DNA from: Annulohypoxylon bovei var. microspora | Lineage: Eukaryota > Ascomycota > Sordariomycetes > Xylariales > Hypoxylaceae | DNA length: 64,000 nucleotides | NCBI GenBank assembly: GCA_022836615.1 | Contig: MU405231.1 | Location: 291,276-355,275 of the forward strand | Direction of reading: 5' to 3' | Shown here: in pieces, positions 61,166 to 64,000 of the stretch | Layout of the letters: each line of letters opens with the position of its first letter | Numbering within the stretch: position 1 is the first letter of the stretch | The notes under the pieces: generated by a model | Databases searched by the model: none | What the model was told of the DNA's origin: nothing | Seen by the model: the letters and a program-made list of their open reading frames with translations, nothing else | Position numbers and translations under genes: made by a program

Positions 61166-61517
61166 ATTCGTTGTTATTGTTACGCTATGATTTGACAGAT
61201 ATGCAAGATTAGGAGATGCTATGTGGGTGGACCGGGCGACAATACCAAACATGAGGGGAGTAGCAGGAACATGATACTAAGGTATCGCAAATGGACACAG
61301 AAAGAGTCGATGTCTATTACAAGGCAATTACAGCATTGGTAATAATGCTTCTAATACGGTATCAATGAATATCATAAACCCTATTTAACAAGGAAAGCGA
61401 GGGTAATTCCGAGAACGCCTCCTCCGAAAAGAATGCTGCCATCCGTCTAGACTACTTCCTGCCCTGAAGTATCACGTATCTAATCTCCAGCTCAGTACAT
61501 TCCAAACGTGTAATCGA
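61166..61517. other. Convergent 3' intergenic region, SPF27 / PKA-R
   Basis: 352 bases shared by two convergent 3' ends; no coding frame is supported. Confidence 0.6.
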
Positions 61518-62951
61518 TTAGGATGTCGCATGTAGGGGATCAACATCTTCAACCCCTGACTTGACACCTACGTATCTAGTTCTTCTCATGATACTCTCCA
61601 CGGGTCCAAGTAGCCTCTGGAATGCATTTTTGCCCAACGTCGCAACCTTTACTTCACTCGAACTAATAACGTCTGCCGCTCGGGGCTTGTCGTCTAGGAG
61701 CGCAAGCTCGCCGAAGAAATCGCCCTTCTTATAATGCTTAACGGACTGTGATCCGCCATTCTTGTAAGCATCTGCTATACCATCTTCTAAGAGGAAGAAC
61801 GATTTCCCAATATCGCCCTGCTTGATAATTTTGTAGCCTTTCGGAAATTTCTTGGTCTCGAGCGCGTCGGCGATCTTCGACCTCTCGTAGGGCGTAAGGG
61901 AAGAAAGGAGTGGCACCTCCTCTAGGAAGCTCTCATATAATCGTCTACGAGCGAACGTAGACTCCATGAGAATGCGACGGAATGTGACGCGATCGAGGGC
62001 CCATAAAGTACAGCCGGACTCTGAAGAAATAACGGTGGCAGCTCTTGGCGCATTGTACATCAAGGCCAGTTCACCAAAGGAACCTCCAGATTGGATGTTG
62101 CCTACTCTGTTTCCCATTCCATTCAGGCCAGGCTGTAATGCGCCGGTGTCATTGACGTACACATCGAAAGAGCCTTTCTCGACAATGTAGAAGTAGTCAC
62201 CCGCATCGCCTTGGGTAATGACCTGTATGAATGTTAGGCTTTAGCAAGAAACATTGAAAGAGGTTCATCATACTTTGATATCTTTAGCCGGGATTGGCTT
62301 TTCTTGTAAAGCACCTAGAATCGAGGCGTTTTGCTCGTCATCCAGATGACTAAACAAGAAGTTGCCTTCAATAGCCTTCCTCAGCCGCTCTAGCTGGTCT
62401 GCTGTTTTAGGGTATGACGGAGGAGTCCAGTTATCATTGACGTCTGCTACTGGCTTAAGCGATTCTGCGGAAACAGAGGTGCGGCGACCGAAGTTATACT
62501 GCGCTGGATAGCTATCGGGGTTTGGTGGCGTTCGCATCGAGGATGGAGGTCCATCTACCAACCCATCGCCTCCAAACGGACCACGGAAAGGCGCGCCCGG
62601 TGTACTGGTTACGGCGAATGATGGGGTCGTGGGAGAAGTAATCGTGTCATTTTCATCTTCCTCTACAACATTAAGCAGACCTCCAGGCGGTCCATTACCA
62701 GCCTCGGCTTTAGATCCGTCACCGCCAAAAGGGTTCGAGTTTACCCCGAAAGGGCTCGTAAAAGCAGTTCCCGACATTTCACTAGTAGTAAAAGCTAGTA
62801 AAGTGTTTTGCCTTAAGTAAACTGCGCGTTCGTCTGCGAGACGACGGAGGAAATAGTCGGAACAGAATTGTAGGATATCGGACGGATTTTTGAGCCGAAC
62901 CTGACTCTGAAGGGATTCTATTTCTTTCTGGTAAGCAGCAGGCAGAGACAT
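61518..62951 (-). CDS. pkaR: cAMP-dependent protein kinase regulatory subunit
   Basis: Exon 1 is 62951-62274 and exon 2 is 62222-61518; the 51-nt intron is in phase 0, and the product has 460 residues. I chose the ATG giving MSLPAAYQKEIESLQ over an in-frame ATG 11 codons upstream because it matches the family start. Order of parts: an N-terminal docking and dimerisation helix (DILQFCSDYFLRRLADERA, about 25-43); a long low-complexity Gly/Pro/Thr linker; the inhibitory pseudosubstrate/autophosphorylation site RRTSV at 156-160; then two cyclic-nucleotide-binding domains, each with the phosphate-binding cassette (GGSFGELALMYNAPRAATV and GDFFGELALLDDKPRAADV). The subunit holds the kinase inactive until cAMP binds. 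It is somewhat longer than many relatives because of the linker. The end, YVGVKSGVEDVDPLHA, is typical. Confidence 0.96.
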
Positions 62952-64000
62952 GGCGCGTAAGGCAGAAAGGCAGAACCAAGGCAACTGACGAATGCCTTAA
63001 TGCCTCAGCGAAATGATGTAGTTGAGTAAATAGTAGAATGTGTGCTAGATGGAAGATTTCGGAATGTAACGAAGGAAGCGAAAGCTAAGTGGTATTATTA
63101 CCTAGGGTTGATCTCAGGGGGTATGCATGCAGGATTCGCCTTCTTGCTAATATTAATATAGATTCTAGAAGCTCGGACTATTCATAAAACCAGCTAGGAT
63201 TAGCCGATGGTTTGCTTCTAATGGGTGATGAATAGGTAGAAATTGAATAATAATAATAACAAGGCGCTAAAGGAAGGTATATGTAGTATGTGCTACACAA
63301 GACGAGGCTATGCCCTAAAATGTAGGGAGAATGTGAATGGGGAAGATTGCAAGTGTTGCGTAAGCAAGCAGTTATTCCAATGGTCAATGACAGGGTTAGA
63401 AATATGATAGACTCGAAAAGGTAGGTATACACGTAGGACAATAGGAAAATCACAGCTGAATGAACCGGTGTGGTTTAAAGGAGGCAAAAAGATGGAAGAA
63501 TGACTATGTGGGATGCAGACAAAGCTGAAGGTAAGGGCGCGGTCACTTACTATGCAAGTACACAATTGACACAGCCTCCTCTATTTGTATCTAGGTCTTA
63601 ACAATCAAGACCGATGATGATGATTGTGTGCAATCCACTCTTATCAAAGTAGAAAGCTAGCTCTGGGGCGGCCGAGGTAGGATACTGTTGATGGAGATGG
63701 AGATGGAAATGAGGAGGGGTAGAATCGAAGACAATCGATCAATCCCTTTACCCCTAAATAAGTGTGAATACGACTATGTAAAAGATAGGTATATTGGTTC
63801 TTTGAATATATCTAATAGAATAGAAGGATAATATGGAAGATTTGAGTGTGTCCGGATTGGAGTTTCGGGTTGTCTGTGGCAAAGGAGTGACGATTTGAGG
63901 GGGGGTATGGAGGCCCATAGGTGAGACTGTGCCAAAAAAATATTGGAGTGTAAATGCTGCCTAAAAGGGTAAGGTGTGTTGCAGCCACAGGTGAGTGGTG
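62952..64000. other. Upstream region of the PKA-R gene
   Basis: About 1 kb upstream of pkaR up to the window edge, expected to contain its promoter and probably a long 5' leader. Minus-strand frames at 63178-63565 are pyrimidine-driven and not convincing as proteins. No other gene is visible. Confidence 0.5.

Overview
The window is nuclear DNA of a filamentous ascomycete (Pezizomycotina, probably Sordariomycetes). Genes are split by short introns, nearly all 51-95 nt, with GT..AG ends and CTAAC/CTAAT-type branch sites. The gene content is typically fungal: a Zn2Cys6 regulator, a QutR-like repressor, a ferric-reductase-type oxidoreductase, secreted glycosidases, a GtaA-type glutaminase, a neutral ceramidase and small secreted cysteine-rich proteins. 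I assigned the class from gene content and sequence style only, not from a database match. No rRNA gene, convincing tRNA gene or CRISPR array is visible.

Layout: 1883-3448 (+) is a coiled-coil protein of unknown function. A gene-poor stretch follows, holding one orphan promoter-like leader near 9250. At 10264-12221 (+) lies a ferric-reductase-like gene with four exons. The next gene-poor stretch holds a 455-bp MITE (13003-13457) and a 66-aa secreted protein with ten cysteines (16993-17254, +). At 20205-23159 (-) is a five-exon Zn2Cys6 transcription factor, and at 27253-29508 (-) a QutR-like protein built from shikimate-enzyme folds. The segment 31390-38129 carries a GH43 glycosidase (+), a small hypothetical gene (+), a six-exon GH92 alpha-mannosidase (-) and a DUF4267 membrane protein (-). 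At 41062-41388 (+) is a small secreted precursor made of two identically spaced four-cysteine modules separated by a Lys-Arg site. At 43802-45885 (-) is a Ser/Thr-rich repeat wall-type protein. A 6-kb gene-poor stretch ends with a second MITE copy in the opposite orientation (52049-52518). The last part is gene-dense: glutaminase (52904-55286, +), neutral ceramidase (57146-59717, -), the spliceosomal factor SPF27/Cwf7 (60433-61165, +) and the PKA regulatory subunit (61518-62951, -).

Functional reading: several products act outside the cell or at its surface (GH43, GH92, glutaminase, Ser/Thr-rich protein, two cysteine-rich secreted proteins, ferric reductase). This suits a saprotrophic or plant-associated fungus. 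The two cysteine-rich genes sit alone in multi-kilobase non-coding stretches, a setting often seen for effector-like genes. The conserved cell-biology genes (SPF27, PKA-R, ceramidase) are clustered at the right end. A palindromic decamer, TACCTAGGTA, occurs at least nine times, only in intergenic DNA.

The strongest candidates for something undescribed are the duplicated eight-cysteine Kex2-type precursor at 41062-41388 and the MITE family with perfect 8-bp target duplications.
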